DNA of 64,000 nt from Tricholomella constricta. Taxonomy: Eukaryota; Basidiomycota; Agaricomycetes; Agaricales; Lyophyllaceae. Positions within the stretch are counted from its first letter, which is position 1. Every line of letters begins with the position of its first letter. The stretch covers positions 310,001-374,000 of the forward strand of contig JAACJP010000026.1 of NCBI GenBank assembly GCA_013368375.1, written 5' to 3'. The notes beneath the pieces were generated by a model. The model was not told the DNA's origin, ran no database searches, and was given only the letters and a program-made list of their open reading frames with translations. Shown here in pieces: positions 21,340 to 33,200 of the stretch. The position numbers and the translations under genes were made by a program.

Positions 21340-23644
21340 ATGGAGCGACCACCGCACGACGACCGACCAGATAGGCCGGATCACCCAATGGGTGGTCCAG
21401 AAAGCAATGAGAGCGCGCGGGGTGGAAGAGAATTCCGCCCCAGGGAAACAAGGAGGGAGGGGGAACGCGATCGGCATCGATCGCGGTCCCAGGCAAGAGG
21501 GCGTCCGCGGTCTCGAGACCAGGACAGCGGCGGCAGATACCTGTCACCGCAACGTGAAAGTGGCAGTGGCCGTGAACGAGAACGTTCACGGTCTAGGGAG
21601 CAAGCAGCGAGCGCCAGCGAGCTGAGGTGGACCTACAACGAGCAGGTCAACCTGGTCAGCCACCCGAGAGGGTGTGCGACGTGTACAGGGTACGCGGCGC
21701 ATATGCTGATGGACTCGATTTCGGAGGCGGAGGGTCTGCATAAGGCCCACCGCAAGCAGAAGGAATATCTTAAGGGCGCTGACTTAGCGGCTCTTAAGCT
21801 TGAGAGGGACGACCTGCGGAACAGGTTGCGATCCCTCGACATCGACTATCGGCGCTTGTGCGGCGATTACGATGAGCTGCGTGATCAGTACAATGATCGC
21901 GTGGACGAGTTAAAAGATGTGCGCGGGCAGCTGGAGGCCCGCGACAAGGAAGAGGAGGGCGGGAAGCGAAAGCGCTCCCGCAACGACGACGGTGGAACTA
22001 CCGCGTCGTATGAGGCAGGACCGACATCGTCGAGACTGTCTCCAGCGAGTCAGCTGCCGGCACGGATGCCGGCGGAGGACGACGATACAGACGCCAGTCA
22101 AGGCGACTATATGGACCTGGACGTGGGGACGTATCCGACCCCCGTCGAAGCATGCTGCATATGGAGTGTCAGCGCCCGTTGGGGCGCAGACAACGATGCC
22201 GGCCATTCGTAGGGCGGCACCGGTTAACTATCAGACCCCGTTGGGGTCGGTAGACCATGTTCGACTCCCCGGCGGGGCTCACCTGAGCGCCGTCGACCAC
22301 ACGCTCCGATTCGGTCGGAAAGCGCAACGCGCAGCCGAGAACGAGCGGATGGGATTGCCGCCCCCGAGGATGGGGATGCCTGCGGGAGGCACGGGGATGC
22401 CCGTATCAGCGGGAGAGCTGGAGGCTTGGATAGCCGCAGCTAATGTCCCCGGCAATGAGTTTGCATTGCAACGAATGAAGACATTCGTTGCAGTCTGCCA
22501 GCAGATTGCAGACGCCAACCGCACGGATGTGATGCGGTCGGCAATGACACAATGGCGACTCCCTACTTGGGCGAAGGCAAAACAGGCTGCCGTGACGGCG
22601 AAGTACGCCGTAGGCAAAGGGCCGAAACCTGTGAAGGTTCCGAACCCAAATTACGGAGACCCAGCAGTGAACTGGGCAGCATGGTTGTACCGAAATCGGG
22701 CGACCATAGTAAACAACGGCCGACCCCAGTATCCGGGAACGGTGGTAGTACCCGGAGGAGTGTCTTTGACGCATATCCGGGGAATGAATATTGTCATGCC
22801 GCGCGCACCGAAGCGCGTGACTGACGTCTCATCATCGAGGAATCGACATCGATTCCTCCAACTGGCATGCGAGTTGATGGGTACCATCAACTTGTACCGC
22901 AACATGCTGCAATCGCTCGGCAGGAGCGTTGCAGAGGTAGAGACGGTCGAGCGGTTTTCGCAACCACTTGACAATGTGACGATGGAGGACATTGCCACAT
23001 TTTTTGCTGAGCAAGGAGTGAGCGTCGAACGATTTGTTGACGCTCAGCCATTCGGAGTGGAGTGGCTTCAGGATTACCGGGGCGCCCACACCGAAGACCC
23101 CGAGGCCAGTGCCGTGGTTACACGGATGACCACCTACGCTGCGACCCAGAATGACTGGACGCAGGCGACGCTGCCGGGAGAGCCGACGTGGTGGTATCCA
23201 CCACCACGTCACTACAACAACGGGCCAGTAGCTGGCCCGAGCGGAGCATCGACAATGTCGACGCCCGCAATAGCAGGACCATCGACCGGAGGGCCGGTGG
23301 TCATGACGAGAACGCCACTAACGGTGGAACACCAGCTGACGGCAGGTGTACGGGCGGCCCTGGACTATGGGTCGTCCGGAGCAGGACTTTCGGGGTCCGG
23401 CGCAGGACCGTCGGGATCAGCGACGATTCCCGCGGCATCAGCAACGGCGGCGGCAACGGCGCCCATACCAGGTCTCGGGGCTGGGGTGGGCAGTACGAGT
23501 ATGGGACCACCCGTAGAGGCGGGGGGACCCAGTGACCAGACACCGGGGGGCGATGGCGACATGCCCGACGATCCCATGGACGGCTCGGCTTCAGGGCGAG
23601 CAGCGTCGGGATTGGAGGACGGCGAGGTGGAGGGCGCGGCGTGA
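21340..23644 (+). CDS. Inner element third ORF (ORF3), accessory protein, one apparent frameshift
   Basis: An ATG at 21340, 62 nt after the pol stop, opens a frame that runs to 22212. It continues in the +1 frame (open 21917-23644) from a C5 run at 22139-22143; one C fewer would fuse them into about 767 aa. Visible parts: an Arg/Ser-rich N-terminus (DRHRSRSQARGRPRSRD), a coiled coil near residues 145-205 (LERDDLRNRLRSLDIDYRRL), a basic cluster GGKRKRSR like a nuclear signal, and a globular region around 440-590 (NLYRNMLQSLGRS, VTMEDIATFFAEQGVSVERF). The tail is Gly/Ser/Pro-rich. There is no signal peptide or membrane segment, so it is not envelope-like. The globular region resembles ORF3 of the outer element. 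Function unknown. Confidence 0.85.
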
Positions 23645-23654
23645 GCAGCGCCGC

Positions 23655-23702
23655 GGGCGGTACTATCGTACCGCCCACGAAAAAAAAAAAAAAAAAAAAA
23701 AA
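23655..23702 (+). other. Perfect hairpin followed by an A23 tract at the end of the inner element
   Basis: GGGCGGTAC at 23655-23663 pairs perfectly with GTACCGCCC at 23668-23676 across a TATC loop. A run of 23 A follows at 23680-23702. Further small hairpins (ACTATCG...CGATAGT) lie between this and the 3' LTR. Role unknown; it may be an RNA packaging or 3'-end element. Confidence 0.6.
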
Positions 23703-23808
23703 TATATAGATATAAAAAATTTATATGTTTATAACTATCGAATGCACGATAGTGGACTTCAACAAGTCTACTATCCAAACAACGGAATTGGGAATAGATT
23801 GAGCCCCG

Positions 23809-23999
23809 GGTAACGGGCGTTACCGAATAAGGTAGCGATCATTGTTTGTCTTTGTTTATTTCTAAAGGCGCTGGCTCTATATAGACAGCGCCTCTGTATT
23901 ATATAATCGGGAGACTTATATACACCACTACTACACACAATCCAATACGCGGTCGTGTTTAGTCCGGTGTGAACCTTAAGTCTACAACCCACCCTTACA
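23809..23999 (+). repeat. 3' LTR of the inner element (191 bp)
   Basis: Matches the 5' LTR except for the first base (G instead of T, destroying the TG end) and one G-to-A. No strong polypurine tract sits directly before it; the preceding 25 bases are only moderately purine-rich. Confidence 0.93.
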
Positions 24000-24004
24000 A
24001 CTAC

Positions 24005-26256
24005 GGTTCACAACTGAGACATCACCGCCTGTGATACAAGTCCCTGGGAATGCATCCCGTCGATACCCAATGGCAGACTCGTGGGCAGACAGAGTCGCCC
24101 TCCAGCGCGAGCGGGATCGAGACTTGCAGCAACAGGGTCATTCGGTTTACGATGACCAGGGAGTGATCTTTATCGGACGTCAGCCCGTCGACCAAATGAA
24201 GAGCATTTATTTCGAGTCGATTGGACAACCTCACGAACAGGATAATAACGTGCAGAGTGCCCTCAACGATGAGCACCTGCAGGGACGTGATCAACAGCAA
24301 ACATTTGCTAGAGATCGACCTCCACATGAGACTCCCGTAGTTCGTACGCATGTTACCAATGCTCGTGGACGCGGTAGGGGAATGAGCGTCGTGAACCCTA
24401 TATCACGAAACCCAGGTAGACCAAGTGAAACCCCTGGGCGTGGGTTCTCGATGCCTCCGCAAGTGCGGTCAACTTCCCGAAACCCCGGAGTCGCTGAAGC
24501 TGTGGAACAACACCGAGATTCTATGCATGTACGCTTGAAAGCGCTGCTAGAAGAACAACTCGGTACACGCCTGCAACTTCCCGAGGGTAGTAAATTGAGG
24601 TGATCTGACGCGTCCAAAACTATAACTCCATACGCTGGAGGAACCAAGTTTAGCGACCTTGAAAGGTGGCCAACGGACGTGTGCGTTCATTTAGCCGCTT
24701 GCCAATATGGTGGCGACGAACGCGACCGTGAACGCGTGCTCGTTGTACCAGAGTTTCTCAGAGGAGAAGCTAAGACATGGTACCAGCGCCACGTCGTTCA
24801 TGTAAACCGTCGTCAACGTCATTGGACGTTTGAAGACGTAATCCTTGGATTGTATGATCGCTTTGTACAGCCGTCAACAATGCAGGATGCACGAGAGGAC
24901 TTCTACGATGCTACTTATAATGAGAGCATCGGAGTCCAAGGGTTTTATGACGAGCTCATGGACCACGCACAAAATATGGCTGTGTTCCCAGATGAATACA
25001 CCGTGCGGGATACCTTCCTGGAAGGTATACCCAAAGATATGCTCGTCGCCCTAATTAAGGAAGGTGGATTGTCACCTGAGATAAACACAGTCGATGAGTT
25101 TGTCTCCGAGGCGAAGGCGTATGAGTCTGCCTCTAAGACAGCTGCGCACTACCTTGCTCGGAACTCACGCCGTCGTTCGCGCCGCAATCCCGAAGTAACA
25201 TCTTCGAGGCCCCGCGGAGGTGGGCGAATCGGTACCACTTTCATTCGCAAGTCCGCCTTAGCAGGAGGACTACACGCGAGAGTGGTGGCTACGCCACTAC
25301 GTGGACGAGGAGGAAAGGTGGGAGTGCAAGCATGCCCCGACCCGAACTCGGGTGCGCCACCCAATAGACAGTTGGAACGCCCCCAACTGCATTCATCTCC
25401 GACACCGAATCCGTCACCAGCGGCAGATGTCATCTGCTACAAATGCGGAAAGAAAGGTCATTACTCGAGAGAATGTAAACAGAAACCGTACCCCGTGCGT
25501 GCTCAGATACGAGCCGCTCGGACCGCAGTTGATGAAGAGGACGATGATTCGGACATGGATCAGGAGAATGAGGCTGATGACGAAAGTGGACAAACCTCTG
25601 CTAATGAAGCGGATAATCCACCTGAGTCGTTGGTAGACAGCGACAGCGATGAACTCATTGAGGTCGATGTCTATGATAATGACTACTACTCCCGAGACAG
25701 CGAGACTGAAGTCCTGAGGGCGATAACGGCATTACCGTTGGATGAAATTCGCCAGATAAAGATGCGCAAAGTACATCTTCGCGCATCGAAAGTAGCTAAG
25801 GCTCGCCCAGTGCATAAGCGCGATGACAAGGAGTGTTTAGCCACATATGTCAATGTAGGCGGACATGACGCGTGGACGCTATGGGACTCGGGTAGTACAA
25901 CTACGGGCGTAACCCCGGCGTTTTCCCAGGTAGCGGGATTGCGCGTGTTCCCGTTGGACGCGCCAATAACGCTGCAATTGGGAACGATTGGAAGTCGCTC
26001 GACAGTGAACTTTGGGTCTGATGCGTTAGTTAAAACACACGGATCTGAAGAACTGCTGTATGTCGATATAGCAAACTTTGACCGATATGATATGATTATC
26101 GGTACACCGTTTATGCGAAAGCATGGAGTTATACTTGATTTCGCGACGAATACAGTTGTGGTCAACGGTGTATCAACCGAAGCCACGAAGGTAGACCTCC
26201 GGGATACTGATGGACGGCTGCGCCGCTATCGTACCACGGATAAACCCCGGGATTGA
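24005..26256 (+). pseudogene. gag: Outer element Gag-protease, C-terminal part (one in-frame TGA)
   Basis: Continues the frame that stops at 13672. An in-frame TGA at 24601-24603 (after KLR) interrupts it. The surrounding residues align with the inner Gag on both sides (TPYAGGTKFSDLERW against YYGGTPSMEVFDAW), so this is a nonsense mutation, plausibly CGA to TGA. Downstream are the capsid-like domain (LGLYDRFVQPSTMQDAREDF), a canonical CX2CX4HX4C knuckle (CYKCGKKGHYSREC) and the protease (TLWDSGSTTTGVTP, YDMIIGTPFMRK). It ends in TGA 26254-26256 followed by CTC, with pol in the same frame. Confidence 0.9.
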
Positions 26257-29200
26257 CTCCCACGAGTCACAGTAGAAGACGTTCCGGAGGAAGAGGTGCA
26301 CAAAATGCATAGTCTTCCATTGGACGCGCCATGTCTACTGATGAGCGAGGAAGAGTATATAGATACTCTTCAGGGGGAGAAAGGGTCAACCGAGTATGAA
26401 AAGAAAGCCAAAACGCACAAAATGCAGCACAAAGAACCCAAATCTTCGCAAATCGATAATTTGGATAGCACTGAGGAGAAGGTAAAATTACCGGAACCAC
26501 AAGTGTCGCCACAAGTGGCGCAGGAGAAACCCAAGCGAACATTTTGGGATCGACCTGTACCACATCCGCACGTCGATTGGGCGTACGATCCTCGAATGCC
26601 ATTTGAATGGAACGAGGTAATTGCGTCCATGCGTGCATATACGCGAGTCCAAGCGCCTCAAGGCGAGATATATCGCGATGCGCGCCCAGACGAGATATCC
26701 GAACCGTCAGTATACGTCGGGACAATAGCTGGTAGTACTACAGGAAGTACACCACAGTCACGACAAGTACGACTGGAAGTACCAGATGAGACGGAAGAAC
26801 GGATACAAGCCCTCCGCGATAGGTATGATAAACCAACCACGGAAGGGAAGCGACGAAAGGATGGGAATACAAAAATCAAAAGTAAACTCACTACTGAAGA
26901 TTATCCCCGCCTACGTCAGCAATGGCATGATGAGTTTCAAGATATGGTGAACGGAACTCCTAACACGTTACCACCGTGGAGGGAAGTTAACCATGAGATT
27001 CATTTAATCGATGAGAATGCACGGTATCACTATCACTTACCGCGGTGCCCAAATTCGCTGAGAGAAGAATTCCACGCGAAGATAAACCGCTATGTGGATG
27101 CTAAGTGGTGGGAGCCACGGTCCGTCAGCCAAGCAGCCCCACTACTGTGCATACCGAAGAAAGATGGTTCGCTACGAACTGCACTAGATGCACGTCAACG
27201 GAACGATAACACCGTGAAAGACGTGACGCCACTACCCGATCAAGAAATTATTCGGGAAGATGTGGCACGGGCGAAGATTAGATCAAAAATTGATCTAACC
27301 GACGCCTATGAGCAAGTGCGTATACGACCAGAGGATGTACATAAAACAGCCTTTGCGACTATCGCCGGCACCTATGTCAGCAATATAATGCAGATAGGTG
27401 ACTGCAATGCACCTGCCACATTCCAGAGACTCATGACGTCAACCTTTCGAGACTTGATTGGTAGATTCATGCATGTCTACCTGGATGATATCTTTATCTT
27501 TTCAGAATCGATAGAAGAGCATGAGAAACACCTACGAATAGTATTCGAGAGACTCAGAGCTGCTTATTTGTATCTGAAATGGAAGAAATGCGAATTATAC
27601 GCTGAACGCGTTGATTGCCTTGGACACATTATCGACGATCGCGGTATACACCCTGATGTCGATAAACTAAGCCGCATACGCGAATGGCGAACACCGCGAT
27701 CATATAATGATATTCAGCGGTTCGTCGGACTAGTAAATTACTTGGGTAACTTCCTACCTGATATTACTGCGTATACGGGACCCCTCATGTCCATGACGCA
27801 AAACGGGTTGCCGTTTCATTGGAGACCGATCCATGATCGGTGTTTTCAAATGATAAAACAAATATGTTGTAGGACACCAGTCATACAGCCTATAGACGTT
27901 AAGAATAAAGACCCTATATGGCTTATATGCGATGCCTCGAAGACCGGCGTCGGAGCCATGTACGGCCAAGGACCCACTTGGCAGACATGTCGGCCCGCTG
28001 GGTTCATGTCAAAGAAGTTCACGAGCGCTCAGCAAAATTATGCTGTACACGAGCTCGAAACTCTTGCGATTCTAGAAGCCCTATTAAAATGGGAAGATAA
28101 ATTGGTTGGTTACAATATCCATGTAATCACAGACCATAAAGCGCTAGAGTTCTTCAAAACTCAAGTAAATCTGTCACCGCGTCAACGACGCTGGAACGAT
28201 TATATGTCTCGGTTCACCTTTGACATTACATATGTAAAAGGAGAACTGAACAAAGTAGCTGATTGCTTATCCCGCTATTTTGAAGGAGATGCACCTAATG
28301 AGGTGCAGAGCGTCAACGACTATGTACGCGCTGACACGCGAATAGATCCAGACGGAGAGGATCTCCCACCTTCACGACTGCAAGAAGTGGCTGAACGAGT
28401 TATTGAAATTCGAGCCATGCAGGACGTGGAAGTGAGGCGTAGTCGCCGCCTCCAGGAACGGCGTGAGGATCGAGAAATCGAAGCCGCCATCCTGGAAGAG
28501 TTTCAGCAACCTACCGTACAGTCTGAATCCTCGACCGGTCAACAACCAGATGGGGCTCCTTCAGAACGCGAACAAACGTTGGGCGAGGCATTGTTTCAAC
28601 AGCCCGCACCTGCGCTGCGTCCAGACCCACACCCACGGAATGGCGATGCTTCATTCCTGGAAGTAGTACGGAAAGGTTACAAAACCGATAAATTGTTCAC
28701 GGTAATAATGGACAAACCCGGTGAATTCACGCATTTTACACACCGAGATGCGTTAATTTGGACAACGAATCCAGCCGGCGTAGAAGTTCTATGTGTTCCT
28801 CGTGATCGTAAATTGATCACTCAACTCATAGAACAAGCACATACGTCCGTTGGACACTTTGGAGCCCAGCGTACCACGGAATACCTCCGACGCTGGTACT
28901 GGTGGCCCACCATTACCGCAGAAGTTCGCAAGTTCTGTCAAACTTGTGAGTCATGTCAGCGAGCCAAGGGTTTGAATCAAAAACCTGCTGGCAAAATACA
29001 TTCGCTACCAGTGCCCATTAAACCATGGGACTCCATTGGAACGGACTTTATAGGCCCGTTCCCTGAATCAAAAGGCTATAATTACCTGTGGGTTATTATG
29101 TGCCGCATGACGAGCATGGTGCATTTAATTCCAGTACATACGCGCATGACCGCGTCGGAATTGTCCTGGATATACATGCGTGAGATTGTTCGTCTGCATG

Positions 29201-30123
29201 GTCTTCCTAGTTCCATCGTGAGCGATAGGGACTCGAAGTTCACCTCCAAATGGTGGCGAGAACTTCACAAGATCCTTGGATCGAAACTGCTCATGTCCAC
29301 ATCGTCTCATCCTCAAACAGATGGACAGACTGAGCGTGCAAACCGCAGTATCGGACAAATATTCCGTACTGTGGTGCGCCATGACCAGAAAGACTGGGTC
29401 GATCGCGTAGATATGACCGAGTTCGCACTTAATGCGAGTATATCGGAGACAACCAAATACGCGCCATTCGAACTCAACAGTGGATACATGCCCTCCATGA
29501 TCAAGGAAATTCGCAGTGATAATGTGATTCCTCGGGGTATTCGCCAGTTCGCAGAACAAGCCCTTTCGAATCTCGCGGAAGCCCACGATGCTATTATCGA
29601 GGCCCGCGTATTCCAAGCGCTGAATGCGAATAAACGCCGGAGTGATGATCCTAAGATTAGCACTGGTGATTTAGTTTACCTATCTACGAAGAACTTAAAC
29701 CTTCCAAAGGGTAGAGCACGCAAATTGTGCCCCAAGTTCGTGGGGCCTTATCGTGTCTTGAAGGCAGAGCCAGAAACGTCAAATTATACGTTGGAACTGC
29801 CTTCCGCGCTTCAGCAGCGCCGCTTACACGCGAAGTTTCATGTGTCCGTGCTGAGACCGTATTACGCTACGGAGGACGCACTGTTCCCGAATCGAGCGCA
29901 CCCAGAGCCTTACGACTTTGGTGCACCAGACGACCACGAGTGGTTCGTCGAGGAGATTCTGGGACATAGATGGTCCGCGGGCGCCATTGAATTTCAAGTT
30001 CGATGGTCCCTGGGGGACACTACGTGGGAGCCGCGTGAACACTGCGAATCCCTGGCAGCTCTCGATAGATACCTCGAGCTCCAGGGGGTGAAGCGTATAT
30101 CGCAGCTCGCAAAGCTGCGCTGA
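26257..30123 (+). CDS. pol: Outer element Pol: reverse transcriptase, RNase H, integrase, chromodomain
   Basis: Open from the codon after the gag TGA to 30123; the first ATG is at 26305. Reverse transcriptase: KIDLTDAYEQVRIR and HVYLDDIFIF (YLDD). RNase H: ICDASKTGVGAMYGQG, TDHKALEFF, VADCLSRY. Integrase: zinc finger HTSVGHFG, WYWWP, CQTCESC and DDE residues in GTDFIGPF, VSDRDSKF, GQTERANRS. Chromodomain at the C-terminus: FVEEILGHRWSAGAIEFQVR, WSLGDTTWEP. It is clearly related to the inner Pol but well diverged, so the two elements are different families and not copies of each other. No internal stop was found. Confidence 0.95.
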   Translation, partial: LPRVTVEDVPEEEVHKMHSLPLDAPCLLMSEEEYIDTLQGEKGSTEYEKKAKTHKMQHKEPKSSQIDNLDSTEEKVKLPEPQVSPQVAQEKPKRTFWDRPVPHPHVDWAYDPRMPFEWNEVIASMRAYTRVQAPQGEIYRDARPDEISEPSVYVGTIAGSTTGSTPQSRQVRLEVPDETEERIQALRDRYDKPTTEGKRRKDGNTKIKSKLTTEDYPRLRQQWHDEFQDMVNGTPNTLPPWREVNHEIHLIDENARYHYHLPRCPNSLREEFHAKINRYVDAKWWEPRSVSQAAPLLCIPKKDGSLRTALDARQRNDNTVKDVTPLPDQEIIREDVARAKIRSKIDLTDAYEQVRIRPEDVHKTAFATIAGTYVSNIMQIGDCNAPATFQRLMTSTFRDLIGRFMHVYLDDIFIFSESIEEHEKHLRIVFERLRAAYLYLKWKKCELYAERVDCLGHIIDDRGIHPDVDKLSRIREWRTPRSYNDIQRFVGLVNYLGNFLPDITAYTGPLMSMTQNGLPFHWRPIHDRCFQMIKQICCRTPVIQPIDVKNKDPIWLICDASKTGVGAMYGQGPTWQTCRPAGFMSKKFTSAQQNYAVHELETLAILEALLKWEDKLVGYNIHVITDHKALEFFKTQVNLSPRQRRWNDYMSRFTFDITYVKGELNKVADCLSRYFEGDAPNEVQSVNDYVRADTRIDPDGEDLPPSRLQEVAERVIEIRAMQDVEVRRSRRLQERREDREIEAAILEEFQQPTVQSESSTGQQPDGAPSEREQTLGEALFQQPAPALRPDPHPRNGDASFLEVVRKGYKTDKLFTVIMDKPGEFTHFTHRDALIWTTNPAGVEVLCVPRDRKLITQLIEQAHTSVGHFGAQRTTEYLRRWYWWPTITAEVRKFCQTCESCQRAKGLNQKPAGKIHSLPVPIKPWDSIGTDFIGPFPESKGYNYLWVIMCRMTSMVHLIPVHTRMTASELSWIYMREIVRLHGLPSSIVSDRDSKFTSKWWRELHKILGSKLLMSTSSHPQTDGQTERANRSIGQIFRTVVRHDQKDWVDRVDMTEFALNASISETTKYAPFELNSGYMPSMIKEIRSDNVIPRGIRQFAEQALSNLAEAHDAIIEARVFQALNANKRRSDDPKISTGDLVYLSTKNLNLPKGRARKLCPKFVGPYRVLKAEPETSNYTLELPSALQQRRLHAKFHVSVLRPYYATEDALFPNRAHPEPYDFGAPDDHEWFVEEILGHRWSAGAIEFQVRWSLGDTTWEPREHCESLAALDRYLELQGVKRISQLAKLR

Positions 30124-30264
30124 GGTGTGGCAGGCAATGTGCGCCACACAGCCACAGCGTGGCTGGACTCGATCACTTCGATCGAGTGGAGCTCCGATCG
30201 GGGGAGCGAAAAATTTTCTCTCTGCCCCCTTGTGCACTACCACTATCACTAGAAATCGCACCTA

Positions 30265-33200
30265 ATGTCGTCTGGACAAGAATCACTGAGTTTTCGAGGA
30301 AACTCAAGAGGGGGAGGAACGCGTGGACGCCGCGGTCGCAATAACCGCAGCGCTACGAGTAATTCACCTCGCGTACAACATGCGCAACAAACTACGCAAC
30401 CGCAAAACCAAGCACAGTCTCCACTGTCGTTTGGATCGATAGCATACCAGCCAACAATGGTACCGAGCTATCAGCCGTTCGAAGGACAGAATCCTTCCAA
30501 CACAGGCGAGACGCCTGCTCCTGGACCCGCCGTTGAGCGCCTGCACGCCCCAATGGATGTCGATGGACATGGAGCAGGGCAACTCGAGCCTGGACAGCTG
30601 CCTGATGCTAAGAACAGAAGCGTCGAGATGGGACGCCCCTCACACCAGCGTGGTGGTAACAAACCACACCGCCCAAAGGGGGGTGAACGAGCCGTCGAAG
30701 AGAAGGAAGGAAATCCCTCGAACTCTCACGGAAATACTCGAGGTACGCATGCTGCGCCACGCAACGCACCACATGCTAATATGGGAACGAACCCAGACGG
30801 TATATTCAACCGCCTCGAGACCGTCGGAGTAGCACCCGACTTTGTAGTCGACTTTATCCATGATGGAATGGCAAGGGTCGTGATAGGACAACTACTTGAC
30901 ACCATTGACCGCCTTCAACGAGAAGTTGATCAGCAAACCATGGCTAAACGCCACATCACCGAGGAGCTGCAACGCGCGCTACGTAAGCGCCCCGCATCGC
31001 CGAACGCGATGCCTTATACCGACAAGCGTAGTCGGACGCAGGGTCCTCAGACCGCACCCACATTGGTGCAGTCCACGGCGCCAGCGCAAGAAATAGGATC
31101 TGCACCCACAAGCGCCGCCAAAGTACCTCTAGTGATCCCCACTATTGAGGTACCCTTTCCTCTTGGCGTACCTCCGCACATTGATGCTGGACGTATTGTA
31201 CTTACAATACGTCAGGCCTTTGCGGTGCCCGAGCAGATGCCCGTCGACGATGTACGATTGGTCGACGCTAGCTCGCCTGCCGATGAACCGATGCAAGAGA
31301 CTGTATGGTGCGGTTCACCTAGTCACCGCTAAGTTGGAACAAAGATATTAGTAGTTCAGATTCATCTAACATGACTATTCCTTTGGCGAAAATGCACCTT
31401 TTGAATAAAGGAACAAAAGCCCCAGAGCGTTTGCGGATAGCCTCAAAATTGAGCGAGTTATTTCCTCAAGTTAGACAGATTTTGCGCTCCTACTATATAT
31501 GGATAATTGGTCATCAGAACTTTCCAAATATGGCAAGTCAATTGTGATGAGATAACTTCTCGCTCTGGGACTGATGTACATCCTAGAGCCGAACGACCAG
31601 CGGCAATGAGAACAGACTTCTTCTTGTGAGGCATTTAGGTAGTAATTTATCTCAGAAGCACTGTGCCCCGTCCCCCTACAATTTTTGTAACTTGTCTCGT
31701 CAATCTGGCTGACATTTCACTTCATTATTTCATATTTTTGAGTACATTCCTGAGCGATTATCAAGAGCTCTTGACATCTGGTAACTCTAAAATTTCTGGC
31801 CGGCCTCGCCGGCTGATTTTGCGCTTGTTCCAACTTAGCGGTGACTAGGTGAACCGCACCATAGAACCCTCTACCATTGGTACGCTGAAGGAGGAACCAG
31901 CAAGCAAAACCGCCGACGAGCGTAGCTTACGAATGAAGCACAACGCCTCAGTCCGCCACGACCGCCTTGCTGCAGACCGAGAAGCCAACGAACGCTTGAA
32001 GTATAACTTCGAGACATTCGTCGGACGCATTCCAGATACTATTGGCGTACTACACATCAATGGTACTCCCGAACGCCACAATGCGTTTGGTGGACTACTT
32101 CATCGACGCCTGTACTGGTCACCGTACAGTAATACGGTGTTTGCCTCTCAGAGCGCTAGTCGCGCTCTAGAATACGAACGTGAACACAAAACCGCATTCA
32201 ATGCGACAGGCTCACCTTTGTACAAGTGTGCACCTCGCAGGTTCCCTATGTCCCCTCGAGACATTCGCAATCTGGTTCAATTCCGTGACGATAACTTCAA
32301 CATGGATACCGACCGTGTGGAAGCCCACTACCTACTCTGGGACTTCTATCGTATCGCTTCACGATACGCCGAACCCCACAGAGACCGGACTATGAAGTTT
32401 ATCCTTCAACGAGAATACTTCGATCCGGCTCACAAACCATCGATACGCGATGACGCTGCGTGGACACGACCTGTGCTACCACCGCCCGCTGGAGTATTGT
32501 CCACTTCAGCGCGCAACCCTCGAACCCGAGGTGCGGGTTTACCCATACCATCGGTATCGCAAGCCCTGGACTTCAACGTGTGGGGACAATATATTGTACA
32601 CCACGGAAGGCCAGGCCTAGACAACGTATATAGCGGTCTAGTGATCGACTATAACTTCTCAATCCACTTCCGCACTGTGGTCGGGTACGCCCTTGGTCGC
32701 GCCATAAGCCCTACCCGAGCCGCATCTCGTGTCGCATTCATGCGCCTATATGCCATGATCATTGCTCGACCGAACCTCTATCGAGAAGCGGTGGACTCGT
32801 GGAATGCCATTCACCCATTGGATCGCATCCCCGACCACTTACCTTCTACGGCAAGCCTTGGTCGCTTAGCTCTTCCTGAGGAGCATGCCGCCAACTTAAC
32901 CGAAACGGACGTAATCTGTACTCTTCTTGCCAATCGACTACCCGTCGCTTGGATTGATCACGCCTATCCCTACGGCCTCCACTACTTGGATGCGCATTAT
33001 ACGGGAACCACAATTGATCGTACACTATACGACAATGTGGACGACGACCGACTTGTTCGGCTATGTCGATACGGGATACCCCCGGCCATTCCTCAATGGG
33101 ATGGATGGCGACAGCCGACCCGCGATGATATCGCTAGACTCCATGTACTACTCGACTGCGAGAAAGAGCGAGGACTGGACACTGCGCACGCTCGCGGCCT

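Larger units (their letters stand above)
13673..23999 (+). mobile_element. Inner Ty3/gypsy chromovirus, 10.3 kb
   Basis: Two 191-bp LTRs (13673-13863, 23809-23999) differ at two positions by eye: the first base, T in the 5' copy and G in the 3' copy, and one G/A near base 34. The 5-bp duplication ACTAC (13668-13672 and 24000-24004) proves insertion into the outer element's gag in the same orientation. It encodes Gag-protease, Pol with a C-terminal chromodomain, and a third ORF after pol. Gag and pol are open throughout, and ORF3 has one apparent frameshift. Confidence 0.95.

Noticed and set aside
21340..23644. ORF3 as a retroviral envelope gene
   Set aside because: It occupies the env position but has no signal peptide, transmembrane span, furin-like site or cysteine pattern.
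24601..24603. TGA in outer gag as a second readthrough site
   Set aside because: It is followed by TCT, lies inside the conserved capsid region and has no counterpart in the inner element, so a nonsense mutation is more likely.
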